A DNA stretch of 55,375 bases from Mesaphorura yosii (Eukaryota; Arthropoda; Collembola; Poduromorpha; Tullbergiidae). Of this stretch, positions 22,178 to 36,418 are shown one piece after another. A program made the translations under genes and the position numbers. Numbering within the stretch: position 1 is the first letter of the stretch; every line of letters starts with the position of its first letter. The DNA is taken from NCBI GenBank assembly GCA_009869945.1, contig WIXG01000448.1, positions 1-55,375 of the forward strand, given 5' to 3'. The notes beneath the pieces are model-generated. The model made no database searches. It was not told where the DNA came from and saw nothing but the letters and a program-made list of their open reading frames with translations.

Positions 22178-25100
22178 CATATCATACATGGGATTTCAAA
22201 GTGAGAGTCCAATCCCGAGGAGACAAGAGTCCGGAAAGTCCAGTAGATCTCTTTTGAGTCTCAATTACGGCTTTACAAGTGGGTCAAGTTTCAATTTCTT
22301 TTATTAAAGTTTTGTTGACTTGATCAAAAGCTAGGCGACGACTCGAAACCGGACTTTTATTAGACAGATCACGATTCAAAGACAGAGGTAAAGATGCCTT
22401 GAAGTGGTAGCGGAGGCCCTGCCGTTGTCCGTTGATTTTCATTTTTCCAATTACTGAATCTGCACATCTTTATTTGGTCACCATCCTGAGCTGCTACACT
22501 AATCGGTTTACGAAAAAAAAACGAAGATCAGGTCTCAATGCAAGGACAACTCATGCCGCTGTAAGAGCAGTGAGAGCAAAGTTTTAATGAGCAAAACATA
22601 AGAAATTTCGGAGAATCTGATTGTCGAGAGACTTCCGGAGAATTGAGCAAGGAAGTGGGTTGTATAAAAGCATGAGAAAATTCTGGCCGTCCAGTCGTGC
22701 GAAAGTTGTCCACGTGTCACTCACAAAGCTGCGACGTCAGTGTCATTGTGAAGTGAGAATTATTTATTTGGCTTGCCCATCAGTAGGACAATTTCCTCGT
22801 CCGAAGCTTCACACTGACTGCACTGACATTACATTGGCTGGTGTAAGTCCCTTGTCTCACACATGTCACCCTCGAAATATGTCCAGCATTAGATTTTAAT
22901 TGGAGCATAAACAAAACATAACAGAAGCACTAATTACTGGAAGACAAGAAAAGAAAGACTAAAACTTTGCCAGAAAAGTTCTTGCAGAGTCTAAAAGACT
23001 TGCACAGCGCGGGTTGTTGAAGTCTCGCGAAGTTTGACTGCTTACACTGTAAGAAATTTTGTAACTTCGAATGATGTTTGTATTTAATAGAATCGCACGA
23101 ATGTTGTTGCGTAGATGAAGAAGAACCGATTCCCCCTAAACCGCCTGCTCCATTATTCACTAACTTTGTTTTGCCTTTGCTAACATGTGATGTATTTGAG
23201 AAATCTTGCTGACTTCAAGATGTTCGTCAAGTCTCCTAGCAAACGCTTCGCACTTACAATCAATCGAGCGGACTTACTTGTAATGGAGAGACAGGCTGTC
23301 AACTTTTTAATACTAGACTTTCAAAATGTGAACAATAGAGTCCAATCATGTGGCAAAATTTGCAAAGTTCATGGGTGCCAACGATCACTGCATTGTTACC
23401 TCAAAAAATGTGGTCAGATTCAACTTGTGGCTAGAATTCCGCATGCAGGAAACAATAGCCTCAGCGCTGCATATATTCGTAATGCAACCAACCATGTTTC
23501 ATGGAATTGAAGACGGGCCCGAAACTGTTCTTACATTGCAGTAATCACATAAAAAGTGCACGAGGCATTTATGGCTCGGCGACTTTTATGGGCATTTTTC
23601 TGGTTTACACTGGCCAACAGAAAAAATCAGCATATTCAGAAGCTCCATTTCATCATTATAGCGTCAGGTTCAAAACGGCCAGACTCTGGCCTCGTATTCA
23701 GAATTTTTTGCAATCCTTAGTTCTATTTGCTTGTAAAATCTACGTACATTTCTCGTCGTTCTTTTTATAGCCGCGTTATGCACCATAAAACACTGAGGCT
23801 CCCAAACTTGTTAGCTTTTCGTATGTAAAATAGATTTTATTAGTAATATTACCACATAATCAGAATGATGAACATTTCTATGACGATTCTTTTCCCATTT
23901 CCGGCAACTCATAATTACATTACGGTACCCGCCCTGAAAATCCGTGAAGATTGTAAAAATGTTGAGTTTGTAATCCGAATTAAAGCCGATTCAATGAAGT
24001 GCGTAATAAAATAACAAAACATGCAAAAGAAAAAGAACGTTTATGGTTTTATGCGCGAATAAAACTAAAAAATGCGGCTGCTCTTTTGACGATCCCTTTT
24101 GACTTGCCCTTGTCTCCAGCAAGCCGTAATCCAACTCGTCATATTTATATAAGAATTTTAACGATGAGCTGGCGCTGCCACCACTGTAAATTGGCTGAAG
24201 GGCAACATGACCACCGATTTGCCAGCCACGGCTACCCTTTCGCAGTTCTTTTCGTGAACCAGAGCTGACAACGACCGTAATAATCATTTGATTATACGAA
24301 GGACGAAAATACGATACAATTTAACCATAAAAATATCCATTCATGCAGTGCCGCATTCGGCAAAGACTTTGTTCGACTGTAACGTGAATCGCCCATAATA
24401 TTGTAACGGCTTTCCGACACACTTAACTTAACCATGTTGCTGAGGTTGCTCGACTTTTGTCTGAACTCTTTACCCTTGGCTTGGGGCATTTACTAGATTT
24501 GTAACAAAAGTAGAGAAGGGAGCGACGACGGTTTTGGCAATAATTGCGATGCCATTCCAAATCGTGGCCTTTGAGAAGAGATCGCGTATTTCGTGTGTGA
24601 CGTCTTTGATGTCTGACTCGTGCGGTTGAGAATATCATGTCGCATCTTTGATTTATTCCTCCTTGCTTACGTAGTGAGGCCAAGACAATCAAAACAGAAC
24701 TTTGATTTTAACATTTATTTCTTGTGTTGATTGAATATTATTAAATGGCTGTCGTAATGCAATTTGCCATGCACTTTCTCGTACCGTACAGAAAGTGCTT
24801 TATCGATGCGTCTCACACGAGACAACTCTTGACTTTTCTTTACGAGTACGCTGTTCGTTCTTTGCGTTGTTGGAGTCCATATGTTTAATGCTCGTCTTAT
24901 TACGATCAACGCTTTCCTCGTCGCTGTTGTTGTCTCAGTGTGTGAGAATTTAATCAAAATAAGTGAAAAATGGGATTTGAACGCAAGTACAGGCAAAAAC
25001 AGAAGTGTACGAGAACGTAATAACAGTAAAGGAAGGAAAACAGCAAAGCTCCTATCCCCACGCGAATCGGCGACTTGGCTGATTCACTTGTGCCTGTGCT

Positions 25101-27742
25101 GGCCCGCGTTATATTAAATATTATGATGATAAAAAAGTGAAAGTATTCTTTAAACACTGCAGCGCAACGCGTCGCTGAAATATGACGGGCGACAAGAGTT
25201 TATGAACCTTTCATGTCCCAACCCAAGTCACCGAAAATCGCCTCGGAATCTCCGACAATCTCGGCAAAGCAAGGCAGGCTTAACCTCAGTGTGCCATGAG
25301 GACGATTTGGAAGCACAAAAGTCATTTTCGTTTCATTCCTCGGCTCGGTTGTACGACTTTGGCTAAATATTTTGTCATTTCGTTATGATTTTTATTTATT
25401 ATCGTCTGCTGGCAACCCGGCGGGATCGCGAACCTTTTTATCTCGCGTGTCATGTCCCATATTTCATTGTACACCATGCCCTTTGCTTGCGTGGCCATTG
25501 TAAATGCCATTGTCTCTGCCGTTAAAGTGAACAAATGCATTCCGCAATTTGTAGTCAAGCCACAGCAAAGCAAATGTTGAGAGAATTGCGGAGCATAGGT
25601 AAATTACAATAAATTACAAATAATAATTTTCTACGTTTTAATCAAAAGCACTATCTAATCCGCTGAAATCTGATCTCTGGATTTTTAGAGATAAATTCGT
25701 CAAACACCAAAAGCATAGTGAATTCGCTAGGAGTTCGTTTGAAAAGTTATCTACTTCCAGATGTCTGTTCATTTTCCGAAAACTATAGATGAATGACCGA
25801 TTTGTCTGAACTCCACTCAGCAACAGCCTGACTGCATTGTGTGGAGCTGATGTCATAAATTCTTGGTATACATATTTATAATGCATTGAATGTCCGTAAA
25901 TGGTATCGTATTAACAACCATTGCTTGGCACATTCATTCTTGATACGCCTAGGTTTTGGATACAATGTCACTGACAATTAAGAAGGCGTTAGACAGGCCT
26001 TAACATCGAACTGGAATAACCGTCCCAGTTCCTGGTTCAAACCGTTTACATACTTTCAGAAATCACATCTAAAGCGAAAGGTATTTAGAGTTTCAGTTTC
26101 GTGCAGCATTGGAGTACATTGAGTTCACAAGAGTCTCGCATTCAGCTTCAATTAGATTCAGCAACTGATGATCTAGAATGGAACCACCTGCGCCAGCGCC
26201 TACAGAAGTATTCAAGTTTTACTTGGTCATTTTAAAGTGTGTGTTGGTCATCATTGTGATTTCCAGAGCCATCAGCCAAGCATACAATTACCAGTGACGG
26301 TTGGTAAGAAACATGGAAGTTATGAGCACGGCACTTTAATTTGAAAGAACTAATTGAATGACTCGTCTGGAACAGGAATAAGGAACGGCAGCTTTCAGAT
26401 GGACATGTGTTTTGTGCGTTGGAAGATGAGTAACACAAGACGAACCTTTGTAAGCATTTCTCTTACGTTACCAGACGAGGAATCTGGAATCCTTAGCTTA
26501 GATTATGAATAAATTTGTCTGTTGAGCATCTCGCGCTCAGTACTTTAATTCAATATTCCAGAGCAGAATTTCTGTTCTACACTTGCCATCGAAGACCATA
26601 AATGTTTAACGACATGTTAAGTGGAAAGTTTAGAATAAAATGCTGATTTTTCAATAAATAACGAGGAATGCGAATTTCTTCAAGCAGGAAATGCGAATTG
26701 TCGTGAAAGCGACATGAGATATATCGCAACAGAAATGGAACACTGCACCAAATGGTAGCGTGAGGCAAGGTTCGTCTGATGAAAATGTTTACATCCGTGC
26801 CTCCGTCTCAAGTCTGCGTCCCTCGTCGTCAGCCTTCTCTCGAAAAATCTTTTCGAATTCAAATTATTAATGCAATCTCTGCTTTCCTCTCCTGTTCGCA
26901 GTCGTTACTCTTCAGATTGTTCTCCGCTGGGAATTAACTTTAATGTTATTCGGATGTCATTTCTGCGAAAGAGAGAAAAAATCTGCTCATTTCGTCAACC
27001 TTTCCTCGTACTCGTCCGCGTCCTCTATCTCAGTTTAATGCATTTACCGTGTACGGCAGCTCCTGTTCATCTTGAAACTGTTGACAGTGATATCTTCTAA
27101 AATCGAATCAACCTGGCTTGACCTGATTTCGGTCTTCTCCGTTCCAGCGCTAAATGGACATACGATTTGTGATTAAACATGAATAACCCAACTTCATGAC
27201 ACAATTTCACGGCATTCGGCGTTTTCCACGAATTTCACAGATGCAGCCTGCAATTGTGCTTAACATTCGGCCGCGTTCGCAAGTAATTATTCATTACGAA
27301 ATTTATAAGGACGTGCGCGGCACGCGGACACACTTTTCCTGTCAACAGCGAGGGGACGCAGTCGCAACGTCGAACGTCGCGACGCAAGGAATGATTCAGT
27401 GGACGACCAGGAACACGGGCCGCATACAAAACAGTGCACTCGCACTGTGTGGGCGGGCGTCTTGTGCGTCTCTATTTCCTTATTATTTGATCAGCGAGCT
27501 GGTGCAGTGATAGCTAAGCAAGGAACAGGGCAGTGTATTAAAATGAATAATTCATTTTGAGTTGGACAATTTTCAACTGGAAACAGAAAGGACATCCTGG
27601 CCTGTCCCTCTTTAAGATGAAGATCAGGCGGAAATCTCTGGCTCCAAGATCGCTGGCTTGGCTGGCAGTGCGACGCTGCCTCGTATTCTTCACCTTCACT
27701 TTCTGTCGTGCACTGGATCACCACACCGGATTACGTTTTCTT

Positions 27743-27757
27743 CAGCAGCAGCAGCAG
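27743..27757. repeat. (CAG)5 microsatellite
   Basis: Five perfect CAG units followed by TGG, in non-coding DNA. Confidence 0.9.
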
Positions 27758-30700
27758 TGGAAATCAGCACGGTCCCTGGTGTACTGTATATCTGCTGACT
27801 CCTGGCACTCGGACATTTATTTTTTGATCCCGGTGACCCGTTCCAAGATTCTAAAACAAGCGACTTGATTTCAACTCAACGCAGTAGCGCAGCGGTGATT
27901 TACTTTCCAATTCCCAAGAGCCGGATTGTCATAACCGAAGCGAAGGAACGGAGCTCGAGCTGGACTTTGTGGAATTCAGTTAATCAATGTTGTAATCACG
28001 AAAAATTATTTTCGCTTCAGAATCTCAATCATTTCGTCTTCATTTTCGTAGAAAGATACACGAAACGAAACCAGTGCCTGCAACCAAACCGTTGACAATT
28101 CTAGGATTTATGAACTCGGGTAGACGTGGGTGAACTTTGACTTCCATCTCACAGAAACATCTCCATTCTGGAATCTAGATTGCATTTCCTAAAGATAGAA
28201 CTTCAGTTCATTCAATTCATTACGATTTAGGACGGACGTCGACCGGATGCGAATGCGACGCGACTTTCCGCCCGGCGTACTGAAAAATAGCCTCTGCAAA
28301 AAAATATTCTTCAACATGCGCATTCGAATTCGGGATTTAATTCGACGACGACGAGTTTGGCCTGAGGTTCGAATCTATGTAAATGTAAATTTAAACTGAC
28401 TGCTCACTAAAATGATGCGTATATTCATTGAATTAGTACATCCGGTGAAAGTTGTCAAATGTAAATAGACGAGAATATGCATATGCGCCTCGCCTGGATT
28501 TGTCGCTCTTTCCGAGTCTGTCTGGCTGTCTTTTGTGTTCCACTTCCTTGGCTTGGTTTACTTACCATGGCATGTCGTAAATAAATCATCAAATCTTTCT
28601 TCATTCCCGATTCGCAGAATTTCAGCTTACGATTGTGATGCGGAGGACGCGATGTGATAGCTATCTTGTCATAACTCGCTGCGATGCTCCGAATTATAGA
28701 TAAACGAGTTGTCGGATAGCCAAGCACCAAGAATTTACTGCTGTCTCAAGATTTAGAGTAGGAATTTCCAATGAGCACACAGAAACGTTTCTGGGACAAA
28801 TTGTCCTACAAATGCATGTCATAAAGATGACAACACTGGCAAAATAGCAGACAAAAGTGTCCCGATTTGAGTCGGGGTTTCTACAAACCTTCAAGCAGAT
28901 TAGCAAGTTGCGATTTCATGCCATGAAATTGACTCATTAAAACAGCGAACATGAGAATTGGTGGTAATTCTAGCGTTTCTTATCTTGCTGCAGTGCAGGA
29001 AGGCTCAGCCCCTGCCTAATGATAATGCAGTTATCTTTTTTGTTTGCTTTAATGTGCTGCGGTTGCACTTCTCGACTTTCTTACACCATTGGCAGTTGCA
29101 GTGCCTTTACCTTTTACGAATTTATGCCGCACTCATGGCTCGTGGTTTTGGTTTATGCGCGTTTTATTACGTATAAAGTGAAAGCAATTTGCCGAAATTG
29201 CCGAAGAGTGGAGAAGGAGTCGTGGCGTTGCCAGCTAAGAACGATAACATCATGTCTTAGCATTTAAGGTTTTAATACGGCTCTGCTTTTGCTTTCTCCC
29301 AGCAATCAGCCTAAAAGGGCAAAAGGCAAAGAAACAGTTTACTGCTTGTGAAACATTAATAGTCTTGCGAATTGAAGTCATAAGCTGAATTTGATTGCTT
29401 TTCTTTTATTACCGTGTTTTATTAGGCATTTTTACTATCTGTGAACCCGATCTCAAGAAAACCACCAAAGATTCAGTGGATGGGCACCGAGTCACGGGTT
29501 GGACCGGAAGAGCGTCTTGTAAACTTTGTACCCACGGCTGGGAAGCTTAATTTTTTCAAATCCATCAAGAGAGTGATTAATTCCCTTTGTTAACTCAATA
29601 TAAATTTCGTCATCATCAACCAGTCATTTTTCACCACTCTCTTTACGCATCTCATCATCGTCTTCGCGAATCGCAAGCCAACACATCATCCAACTACTCG
29701 CGTCTTTTATAATAAAACTTTTTAAAAGTTGTCCAAGTCATTCTTCATCTTTCACTCAACCCAGCTGGCCCAATGATCGCGATGCCTGTGCTCCAGTTTT
29801 CTTCTTGGCGGGCTGTAATTAATACTCCGTCTTGCATGAAGGAATCGATTATGAATTCTTGCCGATCAAAAATTAAGTTCCACAGAAGCGAATAAGGAAA
29901 AAGTTAGCTCATGAAAGTTTGCATGCTGACGAAGGAAGACGGGAGAAGGATGGAAGAATCGGCGCGGCAGGCTCAAGCGGGAGTGTTTTCCGACGATTAA
30001 TCATTTCCGTTCTCATTATGACATCAGGAGCTTGATGAAAGTTGACATTTTCCTACAGCACAGCAGAGGCTCGTGGATCGGCTCGAAGAAATTTAGAAAT
30101 TGGTTTTTATATTGTCGCTGTCCCAGTTTTAAGGCTCAGAACGAAAGTTCGACTAGAAAATTCGTGAATCGCGGAATGCGACAAGATTTGCTTGCTGAGC
30201 GGAGAAACAGGCCCCGCACATTTCCAGTTGCATTGTTGCACATTCCATCGGCTCTGGCTTGCCTGGTCATAAATAATGCTTTGACATTCCATTGCCCGTG
30301 TTCAGATGCTTGAGGTTGAGCGTGAACAAAAAGATTAGGGATATCAACATCAACGAATTTACTTGTTTTCGAAAATGTTCGTCGCTTACTTGCCCGCCTG
30401 CCTGCATTCGTGCCTGTAAAGCTTGCTTGCGAGTGGTGACAACATTACTCGACTTCGCTTTCGCGCCGCCATATCACTGCGTACAAGAACCGGTCACTTA
30501 TAATGATATTTATATCACATTCGATTTCATGGTGCAGCGATACTTTACGACAAAACACAAGGTGCAACGTTGAGTGTGAGCAGAAATTACTTTGTGAAGC
30601 GAGATAAACTGCCAAAATGATTGATTACCAGCACAGCCACATGTGTGGAATTGAATTGTGAATGTGTGGAGTTTAAAACTCAATTTCAGTCGATGGACGT

Positions 30701-32006
30701 GGAACACTACATTGCACGTTTGTTCCCAGCTTACTCGTTTCAAGAATATCGGGAGTTTATTGATTTGGAAAAGTACCGATAATCCACAAAAGTTCGGAAT
30801 AATTAACGCAACGCCAATAAGAGTTTAATATGTTTTATTACTTTAGGCTTTTCATCATAGTAGGTTTATTGTATTTTCGCCGGTAATAAGCGAGTAAACC
30901 CTAATCCAGAACATCATGCGAATCCAGAAGATGCAAAATTTGTTGTGCGTATTTTGTGCAAGGTTTCGAGTAAAGTGAAAAGTCAGGAGTCAGACGTGTC
31001 GGTGAAAAGTTACTGGATCTAACTTTTACGAATCTCGCCTGGCATGGGACAAACTACAGACAAAAAGAAGCGTAGCATGCGTGGCTTATTTTGTTCAAGC
31101 GTCCGAGTGGAAAGAAACAAATAAAATCGGCCGTTCACGTCACCGTGTACGAGAATTCCAGAATGTATCCATAAAAATCAAATGGGAAAGAATTCTCTCT
31201 TCGTGGCTGGTGACAAATACCAACATGGCCAGGCCAGGTCACGGCTGAGCACGGTAAGAAAACACTACTGGACGTGGAGGAAAATATTTCACGATTCATT
31301 CATCCGTTCAATCATAAATTTTATTCTTTTCACTTCTCCGTTTTGTTATCGAGTGAAAATGGAGGATGCGAGATGCGGAATTCGGAGAAGTTTTCCTCCT
31401 TCGCGAAACTCAAAGGCAAAGACCATATTGACTGTGTGAACTGAATTATCTGGCAAACTTTTCTCTGCGTCTGCTAAAGTTTGATCCGTACAGGATTTCA
31501 CGCAATTTACTTGGAGTTGAAGTATTTGTTGCAACAAATGAGATCCAGTGACTCGACTCCAGTGTGCAGGCAGGTTTTCAAGAGGAGACTTTATTGATGA
31601 AGCAAGATTGATACGACTCTCCATCTTGTGTCATTCCTTCCTTGATTCGCTGCTCATCGCGCATTGACCCGGCAAGAGCTACGCACAAAGAATAGACTCG
31701 ATTCCTGCAGCACTCTGAAACACCTTCGTAATCACAATTTGACCAATTTCCTCCAACGAGCACGGAGATAATAGTAAATGTGAATGTGGCGGAGCTGTGT
31801 CATCAACCCACGAAACGTAATCGGAATTTGGCCATTCTCCTCATCCACACACAAAATGAAGTTGAACAACCGAATGCTTACGCCGTACTCTTGGTTGTCT
31901 GCCTGTGTCCTGGATTGGACTTGGAGATGAAAATGAAGACATCTCCTAATGCGAAGCACGTATTTCAAGTAATAAAACTTTATTGTCTCTCCTCATGAAC
32001 GAACGG

Positions 32007-32036
32007 GTTTACGTTTACGTTTACTTTTACGTTCAC
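32007..32036. repeat. GTTTAC hexamer repeat
   Basis: Three perfect GTTTAC units (32007-32024) followed by two degenerate ones (TTTTAC, GTTCAC). Confidence 0.8.
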
Positions 32037-33162
32037 CGATTGCCTTGCCCTTGCTCTGCCTGCCTTGATGGACACTTGCACTTGCACGCAGTGGAGCAAT
32101 GTGTGAAGTAAGTATTCGAATAATATTCGGAGATCAAATTGCGGAAACCCTCCCGTGAGATTTGAAACACATGACTACGACTTCGACTACAACTGCGGCA
32201 ATGACTTGGCCTGGCGTGGCATGGCGCGCCGCGTTGCGATGCTCCGCTGCTGGTCGTTGGCAAAATTGTAAGTAATAAGTGGAAATTGAAATTTCAATAA
32301 AGTACTCGTCATGACGTCCTCCGATAAAGCCAGGCGACCATGAGGCGTCTGATGTGCAATGTGCGAGGAATGCAGACGGGTTTCATTAAGATTAGTCACT
32401 CTGTTGACGTGAAGAAAAGAAAGTGGGACATCGCGCCCCAAATCGCGTTACGTATTGAAGACAATGAAAATAAGCTGTCCAAATAGACTTGAACGATCCG
32501 TGCTATTAAGTAATGCAAATTACATATTTATTTACTGAGATTATGCAAAGTAAAATTAAGACTAAAAGACCTGCACAATGAAGAATCATTATCACACTGA
32601 ATTCGCTGGATTAGAGCAGAATACTGGAGAGAGAGCGCTGAAGGCTGACTTGCTGCTATCTTCAGTGTGCCAGTGCCAGAAAGGCGTCGTGAGAAAAGGA
32701 TTAGCGCCTGACATTGAAAAATCATCCAATTTGCATTCGTTTTGTTCATGAGGATTCGAAGGTGATAAATTCAGCAGCTTCTCTTCCGTACGCGTACCAA
32801 CTCCTCTCCCCATCTTGACTGCGCATAAATGCACCGTAGCTAAAGATGACACATTCCATTCTCATGTCCTTCTTTTGGCTCCGGTTACAAATGAAGTATC
32901 ATTTTCAGACGAACTCTTCTTGCCTGGGAACAAAGTGGCTGACAGATACGACGACTGGATCAGGTAGATAAGACGCTGACGGAAGTTGTGTCGTTAAAAA
33001 ACCGCTTCTTCATCCACTTTCAACAAAGAAATCCTGAAGGAAAGAAAGCTTCCTGGCGCATTGAACGAAGTACTCCTCACAACATGGAGTCAAAGATCAA
33101 ATGGGGAAAGCACGAGTTAATCAAAACAAGTCTCAACTAAACGATCAGAGTTAACGGAAGGA

Positions 33163-33168
33163 TTTAAT
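33163..33168 (-). promoter_or_regulatory. Possible poly(A) signal of the coiled-coil gene
   Basis: ATTAAA on the minus strand (TTTAAT on plus), about 145 bases after the stop at 33313. Weak, by position only. Confidence 0.25.
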
Positions 33169-33312
33169 GGTTACTTATCTCCCGAAGGTATTCGATTGTG
33201 GGTCAAAGCTATGTTGAAACACAAATATGACCAAACGTTTTAAACGGCTGAAGGGATCAAAAATGAGATTTAACAATAAACGCTACTTTAACTGATAACT
33301 GCCTAGTAAGAC

Positions 33313-34394
33313 TCATTCCATTCCATAATCGCGTTGACTTTCCAAATGAAGTGCAGTCTTCTTCAAGTGTCTCTCGGTATCCTCGAGTTCGGTCAGCTGT
33401 TTCTGCATTCTAAGGAGCCGTGCCTGATTTTGTTTCTGCAAGTACAGTAAAAATGAACGGTCATCGTCAATTAGAACTCAAACAAAAAGCTCCAACTGTC
33501 AAACGCATTTCACAGACACTCACCTGCTCAACTTTAATGGACTGTTCCAGACTTGCCACTTCTTGCTGCTTCTCACCCAGCTGATTTCTCAACTGCTCCA
33601 AGTTCATTTCTTGTTCTCCAAAGGCGTCCATTATCGCCATCTTTTGCGCGTCGACAATCTGCAATGCTTGGCCAGAAGTAATTCTCTTCAAGTCAGGGTC
33701 GTCGTGTTTGGTACGTTCTTCTACAATTCAAAATAAGGAATAGTCGAGAAGTGAGTTCGAGTCGACTACCTAAGTTAATTTACCTAATTCGCTCAACTGC
33801 TTATACTCCTCTTCTAGTTGATAAAGTATTTCTTCCTGCCGAGCTCTTGCAGTCGCTCTTCTTTCAGCTTCAGTAACCTTCTGTTTATATTCCTCCATGA
33901 TAATCTTATCAGCACTCTCCTTCGCAGTTACTGATTCTAGCTTCTGACTTAAGTTCAGTATATATTCATCAAGATCTACCGACTCCGTGATGAGTTCACC
34001 GTACAACCTCTCATGATCTTGAAGGCTTTCATTGTTCCGATTAATTGTTTCGTTGAGACTTTGAAGTTTCTGTTCAGCGATGGAAATCTGAGAGCAACCA
34101 ATTCTTATCTTCTCTTCAACTGTGGATCAATAACAGAAATTAATGAAGAACCCTCCGGCCAATACCTCGAGCTCGTAACTTGTCCCTTGCAAACTTACGC
34201 GCTTTTACGGCTTCTGACTTGCTCACCAGTTCCAGTTCGGCTTGATTCAGATGCTGTCTAATGGTCGCATGTTTGTCAGCCATCATTTTCACGGAGTCCG
34301 AATCAGAACCATCCTTTTGGTCGCCAGTCGTGATCGTGTTCGCGGAGGTACAGGAGACAACCGGTTCACAAAGGCGCTCGATATTGTCACCCAT
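33313..34394 (-). CDS. Coiled-coil protein of unknown family
   Basis: Exons in transcript order: 34394-34199, 34119-33784, 33720-33524, 33435-33313; 852 bases, 283 aa, all junctions GT-AG and in phase. I do not recognise the family. The first 35 residues (MGDNIERLCEPVVSC onward) are Ser/Thr/Asp-rich and probably disordered. From about residue 40 to the end the sequence is nearly all charged and Leu/Gln-rich heptads, for example HLNQAELELVSKSEAVKA, LNLSQKLESVTAKE and QLTELEDTERHLKKT. A break comes at KHDDPDLKRITSGQ. There is no signal peptide, transmembrane segment or catalytic motif, so a cytoplasmic or cytoskeletal structural role is likely but inferred. The start is the first ATG after an in-frame TGA 18 bases upstream. 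It sits alone between Beat-like genes B and C. Several protein classes with long coiled coils could fit, so no name is given. Confidence 0.85.
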
Positions 34395-34494
34395 TATACT
34401 CAATTCCTTCAGTCAAAGGTCTACTTAACTCGCAACTTACTATCACCGATTGGGTTATTGGGTCAGTATCAATCAACGTAACGTAATACAACTT

Positions 34495-34497
34495 ACC
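34495..34497 (-). other. Possible splice donor of a 5' UTR exon for the coiled-coil gene
   Basis: On the minus strand G|GTAAGT occurs with the cut after 34497, about 100 bases before the ATG at 34394. The donor is perfect but the matching acceptor just before the ATG is unclear. It may end a non-coding first exon. Confidence 0.25.
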
Positions 34498-36395
34498 GAA
34501 CCAACTTCGTACAAAAACGAAACGAGACGAAACCAATAGATGACTGAACTTGAATCAAAACAAAAGGAATGAGAATAAACGAGAAGTGCAGAAACAACGT
34601 GCACAGTTCAAACCCGATAAAACAATCGAAATTTTGCACCATAAACCCGTTACTACTCTCAGGTTGAGGAGTCGAGGTTGCCTCTTTCGTGCTGTGCAAT
34701 AGTCAGGGAATTGATGATGTCTATGATTTGTTGATTACTTCATCAGGCAGTACTATTTGCCACCATGAAAAGCCATCGGGCCACGATCATTATGTCGAGA
34801 TCGTGCTAACTTCCCAACACATCATAAAATTGCAATGCAATGCAAATAAATAAATGTACATGCCATATCGGTTCACGCTACACTGTGCCTTGCAATACCA
34901 TGCGATCATGTCACGCGAGTGAGTCTAATCGACTAGCAACAGTTACAGCGCTAGCAACACAGTCATGTGTACAATAATAATACGGTTGGTCGGAAGTGAT
35001 ACCTCAATTTCCTCCTCAGTTTGATGTAATGCATGGGCATGCTGGAAATTTTGACATTAAGGAAAAGTCTCAATGGCAGTCTCGCACCGTGAATGGAGAA
35101 TGTCGAATATGTACACAATGTATTTTATACATACTTTGAGCCAGACGTGAATTCAAAACGAAAGGAAATGAAAAACTGGAAAGAGCATTTGTAAATGTAC
35201 ATACAGGCACACATGTGGTGGTGTTTTGTATATAAACCAAACCGTGTCGTAGCCGTAATACTTGGCATTTCTCCAGCGGAGTAACAGAGCAGAGACAAAA
35301 GGCAGGCAAATGGAAAGCCAGGGCACAGCAAAAGTGAAAGCAGAAAGCAACAGCGTACCGCTGCTGCACTGCTGCACAGAGAAACGTCAATGGCTTTTGA
35401 TATCATTTATGGTTCGACGATTTTATGGCACGAGAAAAGTGCGAGTGAGTACGAAGTGCAGTGCGGTGCACTGAAATGAATGCAGAGCGTAGGCGTGAGC
35501 ATTCAGAGTACCACTGCACTTTCTGTCCGTGTGCGGGGATTTTTGTCTTTTCGACTTGAATCCTGAATTTCTACGTACGCGTAATCGCGTAAGCCTTCAC
35601 TTTTACTGCACCAAGCAGCATCAGCACCAGCGTTGGACGAAGATTTAAGCCCGTGATATCGCAAAATTTTCCTCTCGCAGTCGTCCACACGCATTTCTTG
35701 TGTCATAAAATAGAGATACTGCGAAATGCGAAACATGCGACAAGCGACACGCGAGGATCGTCTACACTTCGAAACATATGAATTCGTATTTAAGGCAGGC
35801 ACAGGCACCAGAATTCAAGGCGATGGAATTGTATTTATGTTTATGGTGCACATCGAAATGATGTTGCAAGTTGCAGCGCAGCGCGGCGGAGATTATTAAA
35901 CTGGATGCAATATCAAAGTTTGTAAATGTTCCAGGAAATAAAACTGTCACAACGCGTGGAATGTCGTCATTTATTGCCAGAATTGAGTGCAAGTTGTGGC
36001 GTGGTACAGAACTGAAAATCGTGAGCGCCAGGAAGGATTTTTCCAACTTTAAAGGAAAGCGTGCATGAAGCTTTCAATGCAACTCGCTCGTCGTCGGCTT
36101 TCAAATTCCAGCACGGTGCAAGTTGGTCCACGCCCTTGAAATATGCCATGCCGTGATTAGACTCAATAAACTTGAAGTATTTGAGTCGTTAATTATGCAC
36201 TTTGCGGTGGTTTTGATGAGGAAGTCGCATCCTATAGAAATGAAACATTCTCAACACACGAGAGCTTTTACACACAAACTGACCTTTTAACTTAATAGTA
36301 TGCTTTGTTGATGATTTTTAGAAGAATGAAATGGCATCCAAACAAGATAAAAATAAAATGCAAAGAAACGTCGTCCGTTGTCAGTGACTTGCTCG
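34498..36395. other. Intergenic between the coiled-coil gene and Beat-like gene C
   Basis: About 1.9 kb without recognisable coding sequence. It includes the putative upstream region of the coiled-coil gene and the 3' flank of gene C. Confidence 0.45.
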
Positions 36396-36406
36396 TTTAA
36401 TTTAAT
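36396..36406 (-). promoter_or_regulatory. Overlapping ATTAAA poly(A) signals of gene C
   Basis: The minus strand reads ATTAAATTAAA here, two overlapping ATTAAA hexamers 12 bases after the TGA of gene C. ATTAAA is the commonest variant of AATAAA. Confidence 0.45.
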
Positions 36407-36418
36407 TGCGCCAAGAGA

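Larger units (their letters stand above)
19880..33312. other. Long gene-free interval between gene B and the coiled-coil gene
   Basis: About 13.4 kb with no frame that resembles a known protein and no convincing run of splice-linked exons. Visible items are a (CAG)5 run at 27743-27757, a GTTTAC repeat at 32007-32036 and two short perfect inverted repeats at 21120-21159 and 22146-22177. It probably holds regulatory DNA or degenerate repeats, but I see no direct sign of either. Confidence 0.45.

Noticed and set aside
26028..26045. GGTTCAAACC, a second B-box-like sequence
   Set aside because: No cloverleaf could be drawn and no A box lies at the right distance.
28360..28385. GGTTCGAATC, a tRNA B-box-like sequence
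   Set aside because: The flanking bases cannot form a T stem, and no A box or acceptor stem is present.
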